DNA of 64,000 nucleotides from Corynebacterium imitans (GTDB taxonomy: Bacteria; Actinomycetota; Actinomycetes; Mycobacteriales; Mycobacteriaceae). Both the position numbers and the translations under genes were made by a program. Below are positions 26,111 through 34,494 of the stretch, piece by piece. The stretch's first letter is position 1; each line of letters starts with the position of its first letter. The notes beneath the pieces were generated by a model. It was given only the letters and a program-made list of their open reading frames with translations, did no database searches and was not told the origin of the DNA. The stretch covers positions 2,501,322 through 2,565,321 of the forward strand of contig NZ_CP009211.1 of assembly GCF_000739455.1 (NCBI RefSeq). The letters are read 5' to 3'.

Positions 26111-26515
26111 ATGAAGCGTTTTACAACCGCGGCACTCGCCGCCACCACCGCACTGGCCATGACCATCGCTCCGGCACACGCCGCGGACGATCCTTCCAAG
26201 CCCAACTCATCAGAGTTCTACCAGGAGTGCCTGAAGGAACTTGACGAGATGGAGCAGGCAGCAAAGAAAAGAGGAAATGAAGAGGAGTTTAAGAAGCTCC
26301 GCCAGGAACGAGCTTCAGAGCGCGGCTACTCGGGATCGAGCAACGAGGGTGTGTGCATCGGGCTGGCCACCGATGACAATCCGGGTGCCGTCGCGCTGAT
26401 AATCCTTCTCCCGGTGGCGATCGTCGCACTGATTGGTGGTGGCATCTACGCAGCCGCCTCCGGCATGATCCCGGGTGTCTCTCTTCCGGGTGTTCCGGGC
26501 CTCCCGAAGCTGTAG
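26111..26515 (+). CDS. Small exported, membrane-anchored protein, paralogue 2
   Basis: 134 residues, ATG with AAGGAG upstream. Signal peptide MKRFTTAALAATTALAMTIAPAHA, polar region with SEFYQECLKEL and GVCIGLATDD (the two Cys align with those of paralogue 1), membrane helix ALIILLPVAIVALIGGGIYAAASG and tail IPGVSLPGVPGLPKL. It is the second-copy partner of 24095-24514 in the local duplication. Function unknown. Confidence 0.7.
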   Translation: MKRFTTAALAATTALAMTIAPAHAADDPSKPNSSEFYQECLKELDEMEQAAKKRGNEEEFKKLRQERASERGYSGSSNEGVCIGLATDDNPGAVALIILLPVAIVALIGGGIYAAASGMIPGVSLPGVPGLPKL

Positions 26516-26534
26516 ACACTGATTACTTGCCGTT

Positions 26535-26632
26535 ACGGCTCAACATTCTACTCGAAATTATTTCGAGTAGAATGTTATCCGCAGTTCAGGCTAGATAAAT
26601 TCGTTTCAAGTACCTTTCGAGTAGATTTCAAG
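26535..26632. repeat. 98-bp direct repeat flanking the AlbA_2 gene, left copy (copy 2)
   Basis: It differs from 28023-28120 by about three bases in 98. It holds a 35-bp near-perfect palindrome (26542-26576) with arms ACTCGAAAT/ATTTCGAGT, then AGGCTAGATAAATTCGTTTC and CTTTCGAGTAG. It ends directly at the stop codon of the AlbA_2 gene (26633). Confidence 0.85.
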
Positions 26633-28024
26633 CTAGTGAAGCAGGCTCCCGATACTCCAGGTCGCACGTGGGTCTCGGGGCCCATTGCCTCGCCATTGCA
26701 CAATGCCAGCATCGCGCATTGCTTGGAGCGCTCGACGCGCCGGTGGAGCAGAAAGTCCGAGTACCTCAGCCACTTCTCCTGTAGACATGGGGCGATCCGC
26801 TGTTTCCAGCACGGACAGTACTGCTTTGGAATGCCTCGGCAAGTTGCGCAGAAGGTCATTGTCTAACCGCTGTACCGCCTTGAGCGTCAAGATCACGCTT
26901 CCGCTCGTTTGCGTGTATACCGGATCAGCAAAACCTACCCGACGCATGCTTGCAAACATGCGTCGAATGCCTTCGCCCAGCTCCTGACCAATTCGAAGCT
27001 CTGCGGTTACTCGCGCGATCAAGGGGTTTCGCGCAAATCTTGCGATGGACTCGGGCCGTGTTGGGTCCACGAGTCCCGGAAACCTACCTGGGCTTGAAAT
27101 CTCGATTCTGCCGGGGAAGATCTCAAACCGAATGTGGTCGCCAGCCATGCTGTATGACCGATGGACCACGGCGTTTACGAGTCCTTCAAGCCAGACATCG
27201 TGCGGAATCAAGTTCTCGTCTTCAAACCGGCCTGCCCCCGTAAGCCGCCGAACGGATGGCAGCAGTCCACCGATGACCTTTTGAGCCTCCTGGATTTGGC
27301 GGGGGAGTGGGCCATCGAACCGATGGTCGTCGATAAGCTGCTGCATTTGCCCCGGCAAACGCTGATCCTCGCCAAAGCGAAGGACACGGATGTGGGCGTT
27401 GGGGAAAAACTCCTGCGGGTTCGTACCGAAGAGCAGGATGGCGGCAGTCCGTGGATTACCGTCCTTGTCGATGAGGTTTCGAGCTTTCAGCGCGTCGAGG
27501 GGCGTTGAAGAGCCGATCGCACCTGCGTATTTGGCGACAAGCTCCATGTCGAGATCCTGCATAGTCGCCCTTGGCGGCACCGTGGCGTCGTACTGTTGCT
27601 CGCCCTTCGTGTATCGAAGCTCCAGGATGTCGTCTGCTTTCAGCTGCCGTGACTCGTCACCGACGCGCAAGAAGCACTCGCCCGATTTCAGATAGTGAAC
27701 GCGCTCGCTTGGAAGCACGTTAAAGAGGTACACTTGCGCATTCTCATCTACGTCCAGGACCTCGATTCGCACCCGCACGGTCGGATCAGTGTGATCCAAG
27801 GTGGTTTGACGCAGGTCGTTGTCCTGGCGAGCGGAAGGCCGACCATCGAAGTTGCGGTCGGTAATGCCCACCGCAATGATGCCCCCTTCAGCATTAGCCA
27901 TGCCGACGATCGTCTTGGCCAGGTCTTTTGGCTTAATCCGGAACGACTTTCGCTCGAACCACTGATCCTCGGCAATCGCCACAAGCTGTGTTGGGTCCTG
28001 GTGGAAATCTCGTTGCATGCTCAC
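26633..28024 (-). CDS. AlbA_2 / Schlafen-type putative transcription regulator with GHKL-like and winged-helix domains
   Basis: 463 residues. The N-terminal AlbA_2 domain has QWFERKSFRI (E-x-K) and ANAEGGIIAVGITD; a central DUF4325/HATPase_c_4-like part has VVHRSYSMAGDHIRFEIFPGRIEISSPG and IGQELGEGIRRMF; the C-terminus is a winged helix (STGEVAEVLGLSAPPARRALQAM). Such proteins are annotated as DNA-binding regulators or RecG-like. The GTG at 28024 lies eight bases from a TAGAAT box (28038-28033), giving a leaderless mRNA; ATG at 28018 is the alternative. The gene lies exactly between 98-bp direct repeats, and the palindrome of the right-hand copy covers its promoter, which suggests autoregulation. 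Confidence 0.75.
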   Translation of the reverse strand: MSMQRDFHQDPTQLVAIAEDQWFERKSFRIKPKDLAKTIVGMANAEGGIIAVGITDRNFDGRPSARQDNDLRQTTLDHTDPTVRVRIEVLDVDENAQVYLFNVLPSERVHYLKSGECFLRVGDESRQLKADDILELRYTKGEQQYDATVPPRATMQDLDMELVAKYAGAIGSSTPLDALKARNLIDKDGNPRTAAILLFGTNPQEFFPNAHIRVLRFGEDQRLPGQMQQLIDDHRFDGPLPRQIQEAQKVIGGLLPSVRRLTGAGRFEDENLIPHDVWLEGLVNAVVHRSYSMAGDHIRFEIFPGRIEISSPGRFPGLVDPTRPESIARFARNPLIARVTAELRIGQELGEGIRRMFASMRRVGFADPVYTQTSGSVILTLKAVQRLDNDLLRNLPRHSKAVLSVLETADRPMSTGEVAEVLGLSAPPARRALQAMRDAGIVQWRGNGPRDPRATWSIGSLLH

Positions 28025-28120
28025 GGCTCAACATTCTACTCGAAATTATTTCGAGTAGAATGTTCTCCGCAGGTCAGGCTAGATAAATTCGTTTCAAGTA
28101 CCTTTCGAGTAGCTTTCAAG
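28023..28120. repeat. 98-bp direct repeat flanking the AlbA_2 gene, right copy (copy 3), overlapping its promoter
   Basis: Same sequence and orientation as 26535-26632. The palindrome at 28030-28064 spans the presumed -10 (TAGAAT on the minus strand) and -35 region of the AlbA_2 gene. TTTC(G/A)AGTAG recurs three times at 28103-28130, like an operator array. Confidence 0.85.
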
Positions 28121-28150
28121 TAGGTTTCGAGCGCCCCACTGCAGCCGCAT

Positions 28151-28164
28151 GTTTCACGTGAAAC
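28151..28164. promoter_or_regulatory. parS site (ParB binding)
   Basis: GTTTCACGTGAAAC, an exact 14-bp palindrome identical to the core of the bacterial parS consensus. It is intergenic, upstream of protease 2, and the site farthest from the origin in this window. Confidence 0.85.
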
Positions 28165-28245
28165 GGCACTGCTCGCACCAGGAGTACGCAGATTCATCCT
28201 TGCGTCCCGCGGCAGATTAAAATCAGCCTCGAAAGAGAGGCCTAC

Positions 28246-28989
28246 ATGAAGAAGAAAATAGCCAGCATCGCCGCGGCGGCGATGATGTTCGTTGGGGCAG
28301 CGGCGACGCCCGCCGAGGCGCTCACGCTGCCTCCGGGGGCGACAACAGGGTCGTCGACAATCAGCGGTGCTTTTGGTGCGAACGCACCACGCGGGACGAC
28401 GGTGAACCAAGGCGACCAGATCCGCACGCCCGTGCTTGCGAATCTAACCTGCACGCTGGGCTATGTGGACCGTCGTGCTGGTGTCGCGTACACCGCTGGT
28501 CACTGTGGGTTCGCAGGCGCGGCCGTCGCTAACACGCGCGGCCAGATCATTGGCTACTTCGAGGCCTCACACATGCTCGCAAGTGTCTACACCATCCCGG
28601 TGGCGTACGCCGCCGAGTTTATGCCCTCCCTGCGGCCACAGGTCTCCGCCGGGCCGACGGCGGATATTGCGCGCATCCGCTTCGTCCCCGGCGTCGTGGC
28701 AGGCGCGAACACGTTCAGCGGCGACCGCATCGTTCCGCTGAAGGAGGTGCGGCGTGGGGACAAGCTGTGTGCGGTGGGTTCGCAAAGCAGGCGTGTGTCC
28801 TGCGGATCGGTGGACAGGGTCAACGGCGATGCCACCTTCGCGTTTCACCGCGGGCTCATCCCCGGCGACTCCGGCGGTCCTTCCTGGATTCCCGGCAAGG
28901 GGTTTGTCGGGGTAACCAGCGGGACCTACGCCAATATGGCCGGTATGGAAGGTGCCCGTGAAGTGTTCGTGCACCCGCGCGCGGTCTAG
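28246..28989 (+). CDS. Secreted trypsin-like serine protease, paralogue 2
   Basis: 247 residues from ATG with GAGAGG upstream. Signal peptide MKKKIASIAAAAMMFVGAAATPAEA, triad H86 (YTAGHCG), D140 (ADIARIR), S209 (GDSGGP), all intact. It matches paralogue 1 along its whole length (TISGAFGANAPRGT, TLGYVDRRAG, RIRFVPGV, GPSWIPGKGF). The mature enzyme should act outside the cell or in the envelope. It is followed by the same terminator hairpin as paralogue 1, so the duplicated unit included the terminator. Confidence 0.85.
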   Translation: MKKKIASIAAAAMMFVGAAATPAEALTLPPGATTGSSTISGAFGANAPRGTTVNQGDQIRTPVLANLTCTLGYVDRRAGVAYTAGHCGFAGAAVANTRGQIIGYFEASHMLASVYTIPVAYAAEFMPSLRPQVSAGPTADIARIRFVPGVVAGANTFSGDRIVPLKEVRRGDKLCAVGSQSRRVSCGSVDRVNGDATFAFHRGLIPGDSGGPSWIPGKGFVGVTSGTYANMAGMEGAREVFVHPRAV

Positions 28990-29021
28990 CACTGCGACTG
29001 CCTCGTCATACGCACAAAAAG

Positions 29022-29057
29022 AACACCGCCCGTTCATCAAAACGGGCGGTGTTTTGC
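29022..29057 (+). terminator. Terminator after protease 2
   Basis: AACACCGCCCGTT pairs with AACGGGCGGTGTT around CATCAA, then TTTGC; it may serve the convergent symporter gene as well. Confidence 0.85.
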
Positions 29058-29069
29058 TATGCCGTAGGA

Positions 29070-30293
29070 TTAGTTGGCTGCGGGGGAGGGGGTCTGCGTG
29101 GCGTCGTCAAGCTTTTGGCTCTTGATCTTGCCCTGCGCAAACTTGTTGATCACCATCGCGATGGCGCCGTCGCCGGTGACGTTGGCGGCGGTGCCGAAGG
29201 AATCGACGACGATGTAGGCGGCGATCATCAGCGAGACCATCGACTCGTCGAAGCCGAGGTTGGCCTGCAGCAGGCCGACGGCCGCCATGATCGCGCCGCC
29301 AGGCACGCCCGGCGCGGCGATCATCATGATGCCCAGCAGCAAGATGAAGCCGAGGATCTGGCCGGGGGTGACGTCGAGGCCGCCCATGAAGACGACGGCG
29401 AGCGCGTACAGGGTGATCTTCATCATCGAGCCGGAGAGGTGGATCGTCGCGCACAGCGGCACAATGAAGCCTGCGACGTCCTCGTCCACCTTGTTCTTCA
29501 GCGTAGAGCTGTAGGTGACCGGGATGGTGGCGGCCGAAGAGGAGGTGCCGAGTGCGGTGAAGTAGGCCGGCAGCATGTTCTTCAGCGCGACGAACGGGTT
29601 CCGGCCTGCGATGACGCCGGCGATGATGTACTGCAGGAGCACGATCAGGATCGTCATCACGATGGACAGGACCAGCACGGTACCGAACGCCGCCATGGTG
29701 GAGCCGAAGTTGTCGTTCATGCCCAGGTTGAGGAAGGTGCCGAAGATGAACACCGGCAGCAGCGGCACGACGAAGCTCTTGACCACCTTCATGATGACGC
29801 CGTTGAGCTCGTCGAGCACCTCGTGCATGGTGTTCGACTTCACCGACGTCATCGCGATGCCCACGACGAAGGCCAGCAGGAGGGCCGACATGACCTCGAA
29901 GGGGGCGGGCATTTCGACCTCGAAGTAGGGGCTCAGGCCGCCCGCGTCCGGGTCATCCACGTTGGTAATCAGCTCGGAGCCTGCCAGCAGCGAGGGGTAG
30001 AGCGCGGAGGCAGTGCCCCAGGCGATCAGGCCGGAGATGATGGTGGAGCCGTAGGCCACGCCTGCGGTGATGCCGAGCCACTTGCCCGCGCCGCGGCCGA
30101 GGCCGGCGATCGCGGGCGCGATGAGCGCGAAAATCAGCACGGGCACGAAGAAGCCCAGGAAGTTGGAGAACAGGCCGTTGAACGTGACAAAGACACGCGC
30201 GAGCCAGTCGGAGAAGAACAAGCTGCACAGGAAGCCGAGGATGATAGCCACGACGACCCAGAACAGCAGTGACTTCAAAACGTTCGATTTCAT
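29070..30293 (-). CDS. Dicarboxylate/amino-acid:cation symporter (DAACS family)
   Basis: 407 residues with the DAACS (GltPh/SstT/DctA) layout: about eight membrane helices and two re-entrant loops. The first hairpin reads TSSSAATIPV (serine-rich motif), and HP2 reads PGVPGGAIMAAVGLL. The sodium/substrate site region reads IVVDSFGTAANVTGDGAIAM, close to the family NxxGD pattern. It takes up glutamate, serine/threonine or C4-dicarboxylates with Na+ or H+; the exact substrate cannot be read. AAAGG lies upstream of the ATG, and its promoter shares the 221-bp gap with the SdpI-like gene. Confidence 0.85.
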   Translation of the reverse strand: MKSNVLKSLLFWVVVAIILGFLCSLFFSDWLARVFVTFNGLFSNFLGFFVPVLIFALIAPAIAGLGRGAGKWLGITAGVAYGSTIISGLIAWGTASALYPSLLAGSELITNVDDPDAGGLSPYFEVEMPAPFEVMSALLLAFVVGIAMTSVKSNTMHEVLDELNGVIMKVVKSFVVPLLPVFIFGTFLNLGMNDNFGSTMAAFGTVLVLSIVMTILIVLLQYIIAGVIAGRNPFVALKNMLPAYFTALGTSSSAATIPVTYSSTLKNKVDEDVAGFIVPLCATIHLSGSMMKITLYALAVVFMGGLDVTPGQILGFILLLGIMMIAAPGVPGGAIMAAVGLLQANLGFDESMVSLMIAAYIVVDSFGTAANVTGDGAIAMVINKFAQGKIKSQKLDDATQTPSPAAN

Positions 30294-30514
30294 TGTTGGA
30301 ACCTTTTGCGGTCACGGGACCGTGGACGGACCCGAAGATGTACAGGGAAAAGACAGGAAGCTACTCCCGTCCTGTGAATGTTATTGTCCCCTATCCTGGC
30401 CCGAAAAGGCGAACTTTAGGTGAATTTTTTTTACACGCGGCCCGTCGGTTGCCGCTATACTGCCATGCCCGCCCGCACTTTGCGCTGCCACCGTTCCGGT
30501 TTATCCTGGAGAGC

Positions 30515-30976
30515 ATGTCCCCGTTTGCAACTATGACCACGCTGAACGTGGTGCTCGGCGTCCTGTTCATCATTGGCGCGCTCCTCTTCCTCGTCCCCGG
30601 TGCGCTCGCCACCGCAGGCAAGCTCCCCGGCAATAACATCATCGGCCTGCGCCTGCCGGAGGTGCGCAAGAACGAGAGCACGTGGGTCACCGCTCACCGC
30701 GTGGTCGGCCCCTTCGCGTTGCTCGCCGGCGTGGCAATGGCGATCGGTGCCGCTTTCGCCTTCATCGCGCAGGGTTGGGTGTGGATCGCGCCCGCCGTTG
30801 CGTTGATCGCAGCCATCGCCGCCTTCGCCGTCGGCGGTAACTACGGCACCAACGCCGCCAAGCTTGCCGACGCCGCGTTGAACCAGCCCGACGAGCCCGC
30901 CGAACCCGAGCCCGCCCCGGAGGTCAACCTCGATGCGCTGCGCCGCGCCGCCGGCAAGGCGGACGGGGAGGCGTAA
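30515..30976 (+). CDS. SdpI-family membrane protein
   Basis: 153 residues with three or four membrane segments. The motif GNNIIGLRLPEVRKNESTWVTAH is the SdpI hallmark (NxxxGxRxPxxxxxxExW...H). In Bacillus, SdpI is an immunity/signal protein against the SdpC toxin; most other members are uncharacterised membrane proteins. TATCCT (30502-30507) ends seven bases before the ATG, so the mRNA is probably leaderless; an ATG six codons later is an alternative start. The C-terminal 30 residues are acidic and proline-rich. Confidence 0.75.
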   Translation: MSPFATMTTLNVVLGVLFIIGALLFLVPGALATAGKLPGNNIIGLRLPEVRKNESTWVTAHRVVGPFALLAGVAMAIGAAFAFIAQGWVWIAPAVALIAAIAAFAVGGNYGTNAAKLADAALNQPDEPAEPEPAPEVNLDALRRAAGKADGEA

Positions 30977-30993
30977 CCGGCGGTCCTGCATCA

Positions 30994-31027
30994 CCCGGGA
31001 TGTTTCACGTGAAACATCCCGGGTTTT
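30994..31027 (+). terminator. Terminator hairpin with a parS site as its core
   Basis: A perfect 30-bp palindrome (30994-31023): CCCGGGAT and ATCCCGGG flank GTTTCACGTGAAAC (31002-31015), and TTTT follows. The same bases can therefore end the SdpI transcript and bind ParB. Confidence 0.8.
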
Positions 31028-31078
31028 GCATGCGCGGGCGAATTACTTTCACATCATGAGAAAAAGGTGTCCATTTTC

Positions 31079-31107
31079 TTGCGGGTGTGCGCCAAGGGAG
31101 ATAGGTT
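31079..31107 (+). promoter_or_regulatory. Candidate trp operon promoter
   Basis: TTGCGG (31079-31084), 17 bases, TAGGTT (31102-31107). Transcription would start about ten bases before the leader-peptide ATG. Confidence 0.5.
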
Positions 31108-31123
31108 ATTGGGTGTGACTTAC

Positions 31124-31177
31124 ATGACTTCAACCAACTGGTGGTGGCGCGCTAAGACGGCGTGCCACCGATTGTAG
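31124..31177 (+). CDS. trpL: trp leader peptide
   Basis: A 17-codon frame, MTSTNWWWRAKTACHRL, with three Trp codons in a row, ending 96 bp before trpE. This is the hallmark of ribosome-mediated attenuation: when charged tRNA-Trp is scarce the ribosome stalls on the WWW codons and the terminator does not form. The frame overlaps the first leader hairpin (31143-31169). Confidence 0.85.
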   Translation: MTSTNWWWRAKTACHRL

Positions 31178-31232
31178 GTATCCACACATCACGGCCCGCC
31201 GGCTTGTACACACTCAAGCACCGCGGGTCTTT
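31143..31232 (+). promoter_or_regulatory. trp attenuator (1:2 hairpin and 3:4 terminator)
   Basis: GGTGGCGCGC (31143-31152) pairs with GCGTGCCACC (31160-31169). Downstream, CCCGC and GGCTTG (31195-31206) pair with CAAGC and GCGGG (31215-31227), followed by TCTTTG. The first stem starts within the Trp codons, as expected for attenuation. Confidence 0.65.
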
Positions 31233-31273
31233 GCTCCCAGTACCCTCGGTGTCAGCACACACGAAGGACGACA

Positions 31274-32854
31274 ATGAGCAACCCCCCGCAACAGTTCGCA
31301 CCGGAGAGACCACCCCGGTTTACGCACAAGGCTGTTCGCTACCACGAGGACGCCGCGAGCCTGTTCGCCCACCTCGGCGGCACCACCGCGGACGATTCCG
31401 TACTCCTCGAGTCTGCGGACATTACGACCCGCTCCGGTCTCCAATCCCTGGCCGTGCTCCGCGCCTCCCTGCGCGTGACCTGCTACGGGCAGCGCGTGAT
31501 CGTCGAGCCGCTCACCGCTTCTGGGCAGGTGCTTGCCGACGGCCTGCGCACGCAGCTGAGCGACTACGCCGCCGGAGACAACACCTATGAGTTTCCGCCG
31601 TCGGCCGCCGCGGACGAGCGCGAGCGGCTCACCGCAACCTCCACCGTCGAGGTGCTGCGCGCGCTGACCACGAGTGCCGGCTACGGCAACGAGGACTTTC
31701 CGCTGCTGGCTGGCGGCTTCGCCTACGACTTCTTGGAGACCTTCGAGGAACTCCCGGAAGTCACGGACGGGGCAAACACCTACCCGGACTACCAGTACGT
31801 GCTGGCCGAAGTCCTACTACGCATCGATCATAAGGAGCAGACCGCGTATCTCGCGGGCGTGGACGCGGCAGGCGAGGGCATCGACTTGGACGAGCTCGCC
31901 GCGCACATCGAGTCCGCCGAGCCGGGAGCTGATCACGCTTACCAACCGACGGAACCTGCATCCGACACCCTGCGCGTGCGCGCCGACATCCCCGACGCCC
32001 AGTTCTGCGCGGACGTGGACAAGCTCAAAGACAACATCTACAACGGCGACATCTACCAGGTGGTGCCCGCCCGCTCCTTCGTCACCGAGTGCGTGGACGC
32101 CTTCGCCGCATACCTCAAGCTGCGCGAGACCAATCCCTCCCCGTACATGTTCTACTTACGAGGCATGGACAAGCACGGCAAGCCGTACCAACTCTTCGGT
32201 GCCTCGCCGGAGTCCAACCTAAAGTTCTCGCACACCGATAGGGAAGTGCAGCTGTACCCGATCGCGGGCACCCGCCCCCGCGGATTGGCCGCAGACGGAT
32301 CCATCGACCACGAGCTGGATACCCGCATGGAGCTGCAGCTGCGTACGGATGCAAAAGAGGTCGCGGAGCACACCATGCTGGTGGACCTGGCGCGCAACGA
32401 TGTCGCCCGCGTGGCCACCCCGGGCACCCGCAAGGTGGTGGACCTGCTGCAGGTGGACCGGTACTCCCGCGTCATGCACCTGGTCTCGCGGGTCACGGCC
32501 GAGCTTGCAGAGGACCTGGACGCGCTCGACGCCTACCGGGCGTGCATGAACATGGGCACGCTCACTGGTGCACCGAAGCTGCGCGCCACTGAGCTGCTGC
32601 GCGAGCTGGAGGGCACGCGCCGCGGCTCCTACGGCGGCGCAGTCGGCTACCTGCAGGGCAACGGCGATATGGATAACTGCATTGTCATCCGCTCCGCCTT
32701 CGTCTCCGGCACCACGGCGGTGGTGCAGGCAGGTGCCGGGGTGGTGCGCGATTCCAACCCGCAATCGGAGGCCGACGAAACGCTGCACAAGGCCTACGCG
32801 GTGCTCAACGCGATCGCGCTCGCGGCCAACGCTGAATTGGAGGTGGAGAAGTGA
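31274..32854 (+). CDS. trpE: Anthranilate synthase component I
   Basis: 526 residues. Converts chorismate and ammonia or glutamine to anthranilate together with TrpG. The chorismate-binding fold is clear: DIYQVVPARSF, SPEPSNLKF-like ASPESNLKF, IAGTRPRG, and the C-terminal MNMGTLTGAPKLRATELL and GAVGYLQGNGDMD. LLES (about residues 44-47) is the known tryptophan feedback site. The ribosome site is GAAGGAC. Its expression should be governed by the leader upstream. The stop overlaps the trpG start (GTGA). Confidence 0.95.
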   Translation: MSNPPQQFAPERPPRFTHKAVRYHEDAASLFAHLGGTTADDSVLLESADITTRSGLQSLAVLRASLRVTCYGQRVIVEPLTASGQVLADGLRTQLSDYAAGDNTYEFPPSAAADERERLTATSTVEVLRALTTSAGYGNEDFPLLAGGFAYDFLETFEELPEVTDGANTYPDYQYVLAEVLLRIDHKEQTAYLAGVDAAGEGIDLDELAAHIESAEPGADHAYQPTEPASDTLRVRADIPDAQFCADVDKLKDNIYNGDIYQVVPARSFVTECVDAFAAYLKLRETNPSPYMFYLRGMDKHGKPYQLFGASPESNLKFSHTDREVQLYPIAGTRPRGLAADGSIDHELDTRMELQLRTDAKEVAEHTMLVDLARNDVARVATPGTRKVVDLLQVDRYSRVMHLVSRVTAELAEDLDALDAYRACMNMGTLTGAPKLRATELLRELEGTRRGSYGGAVGYLQGNGDMDNCIVIRSAFVSGTTAVVQAGAGVVRDSNPQSEADETLHKAYAVLNAIALAANAELEVEK

Positions 32855-33465
32855 TTGTTCTTCTAGATAACCAGGATTCCTTCGTGTACAACCTGGTCGA
32901 CGCGCTCGCTGAGTACGACTCAACGGTCTTCCGCAATACCGTGAGCGCGGACACTGTGCTCGCTGCTGAGCCGGACTTAATAGTGCTCTCGCCGGGCCCC
33001 GGTTATCCCACCGAGGCCGGCTGTATGGCCGAGCTCATCGAGCGTGCGCAAGGCAAGATCCCCATGCTCGGCATCTGCCTGGGATACCAGGCGCTGGTGG
33101 AGCACTTCGGGGGAGCGGTGCGGCCGTGTGGGCCGGTGCACGGGGCATCGATAAGCATGGAGCTCACCGCCGCCGGACAAGACTCGCCGCTGTTTACGGG
33201 CATGACCGTGGACGACATCCCCGGCCAGCCCGGCAAGCTCGTGCCGGTTGCGCGCTACCACTCGCTCGGCGCGACCGAGGTGCCCGCCGGGATGCACGCG
33301 CTGGCGTTCACGGACACCGATATTGGCGACGTGGTCATGGCCGCGGCTACCGACGACGGCATGTCCATTGGCCTGCAGTTTCACCCAGAATCAATCCTTA
33401 CCCCCGCCGGGCCGACCATGTTGCGGCGCAGCGTGGACATGTTGATGAAGAAAGGTACAAAGTAA
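32851..33465 (+). CDS. trpG: Anthranilate synthase glutamine amidotransferase
   Basis: 204 residues, GTG start overlapping the trpE stop by four bases, a sign of translational coupling. Class I glutamine amidotransferase: nucleophile C76 in GICLGYQ, H178 and E180 in LQFHPES. It supplies ammonia to TrpE. TrpG is separate here, not fused to TrpD. Confidence 0.95.
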   Translation: MIVLLDNQDSFVYNLVDALAEYDSTVFRNTVSADTVLAAEPDLIVLSPGPGYPTEAGCMAELIERAQGKIPMLGICLGYQALVEHFGGAVRPCGPVHGASISMELTAAGQDSPLFTGMTVDDIPGQPGKLVPVARYHSLGATEVPAGMHALAFTDTDIGDVVMAAATDDGMSIGLQFHPESILTPAGPTMLRRSVDMLMKKGTK

Positions 33466-34494
33466 ATGGCATCGGATAAATCTCTCGAGATTCTCAAGCG
33501 CTTCCTGGACAACCACGAGCCGACGCTGGAGGAGGCCATCGAGGCCTTTACCCCGCTGACCGTGGGCGATTACGACGACGTGCACATCGCCGCGCTGCTG
33601 GCCACCATCCGCACCCGCGGCGAGACTTTTGCCGACGTCGCGGGTGCCGCGCGCGCCTTCCTCGCCGCGGGCCGGCCGTTCCCCGTGACGGGGGAGGGGC
33701 TGATGGACACCGCAGGTACCGGCGGCGACGGCGCGAACACCATCAATATCACCACGGCCGCCTCGCTGGTGGCGGCCGCTGGCGGGGTGAAGATGGTCAA
33801 GTGCGGCAACCGCTCGGTGTCTTCCAAGTCCGGATCGGCCGACGTGCTCGAGGCGCTGAATATCCCCCTTGACCTGGACCCGGAGCGCGCGGTGCGGCAG
33901 TTCGAGTCCTCCAACTTCACCTTCCTCTTCGCGCCCGCCTACAACCCGGCGATCGCGCACGTGCAGCCGGTGCGCAAGGCGCTCGGGGTCTCCACGCTGT
34001 TTAACACGATGGGCCCGCTGCTCTCGCCGGCGCGCCCCGAGTTCCAGATCATGGGCATTGCCAACCCAGCGCAGGGCCAGCTCATCGCGGAAACCATGCG
34101 CGAGCTGGGCCGCGGCCGTGCGCTCGTAGTGCACGGCGCGGGCACCGACGAGCTCGCCGTCCACGGCGAGTCCCAGATCTGGGAGCTGGACCGCGAGGGC
34201 AACATCACCCACTACACGGTCACCCCGGAGGAGCTGGGCATTTCCCGCCACTCGCTCGAGGACCTGCGCGGCGGCGACGGCGAGGAGAACGCCGCGGCGA
34301 TGCGCGCCACCTTCGCTGGCGAAGGCCCGCAGGCGCACCGCGATGCGGTCGCCGCCACCGCCGGCGCCATGTTCTACCTCTACGGCACGACCAACACCAT
34401 CGCCGAGGGCGTCAGGCGCGCGCGGGCTTTGCTTGACGACGGCACCGTGCAGGCTTGGTTGGCGCGCCACGAGGAGGCTGACTACAGTGCCTAA
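33466..34494 (+). CDS. trpD: Anthranilate phosphoribosyltransferase
   Basis: 342 residues, ATG immediately behind the trpG stop. The PRPP-binding motif DTAGTGGDGANTINIT and VKCGNRSVSSKSGSADVLEAL are diagnostic. It transfers the phosphoribosyl group to anthranilate, the second dedicated step. It overlaps trpCF by eight bases. Confidence 0.95.
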   Translation: MASDKSLEILKRFLDNHEPTLEEAIEAFTPLTVGDYDDVHIAALLATIRTRGETFADVAGAARAFLAAGRPFPVTGEGLMDTAGTGGDGANTINITTAASLVAAAGGVKMVKCGNRSVSSKSGSADVLEALNIPLDLDPERAVRQFESSNFTFLFAPAYNPAIAHVQPVRKALGVSTLFNTMGPLLSPARPEFQIMGIANPAQGQLIAETMRELGRGRALVVHGAGTDELAVHGESQIWELDREGNITHYTVTPEELGISRHSLEDLRGGDGEENAAAMRATFAGEGPQAHRDAVAATAGAMFYLYGTTNTIAEGVRRARALLDDGTVQAWLARHEEADYSA

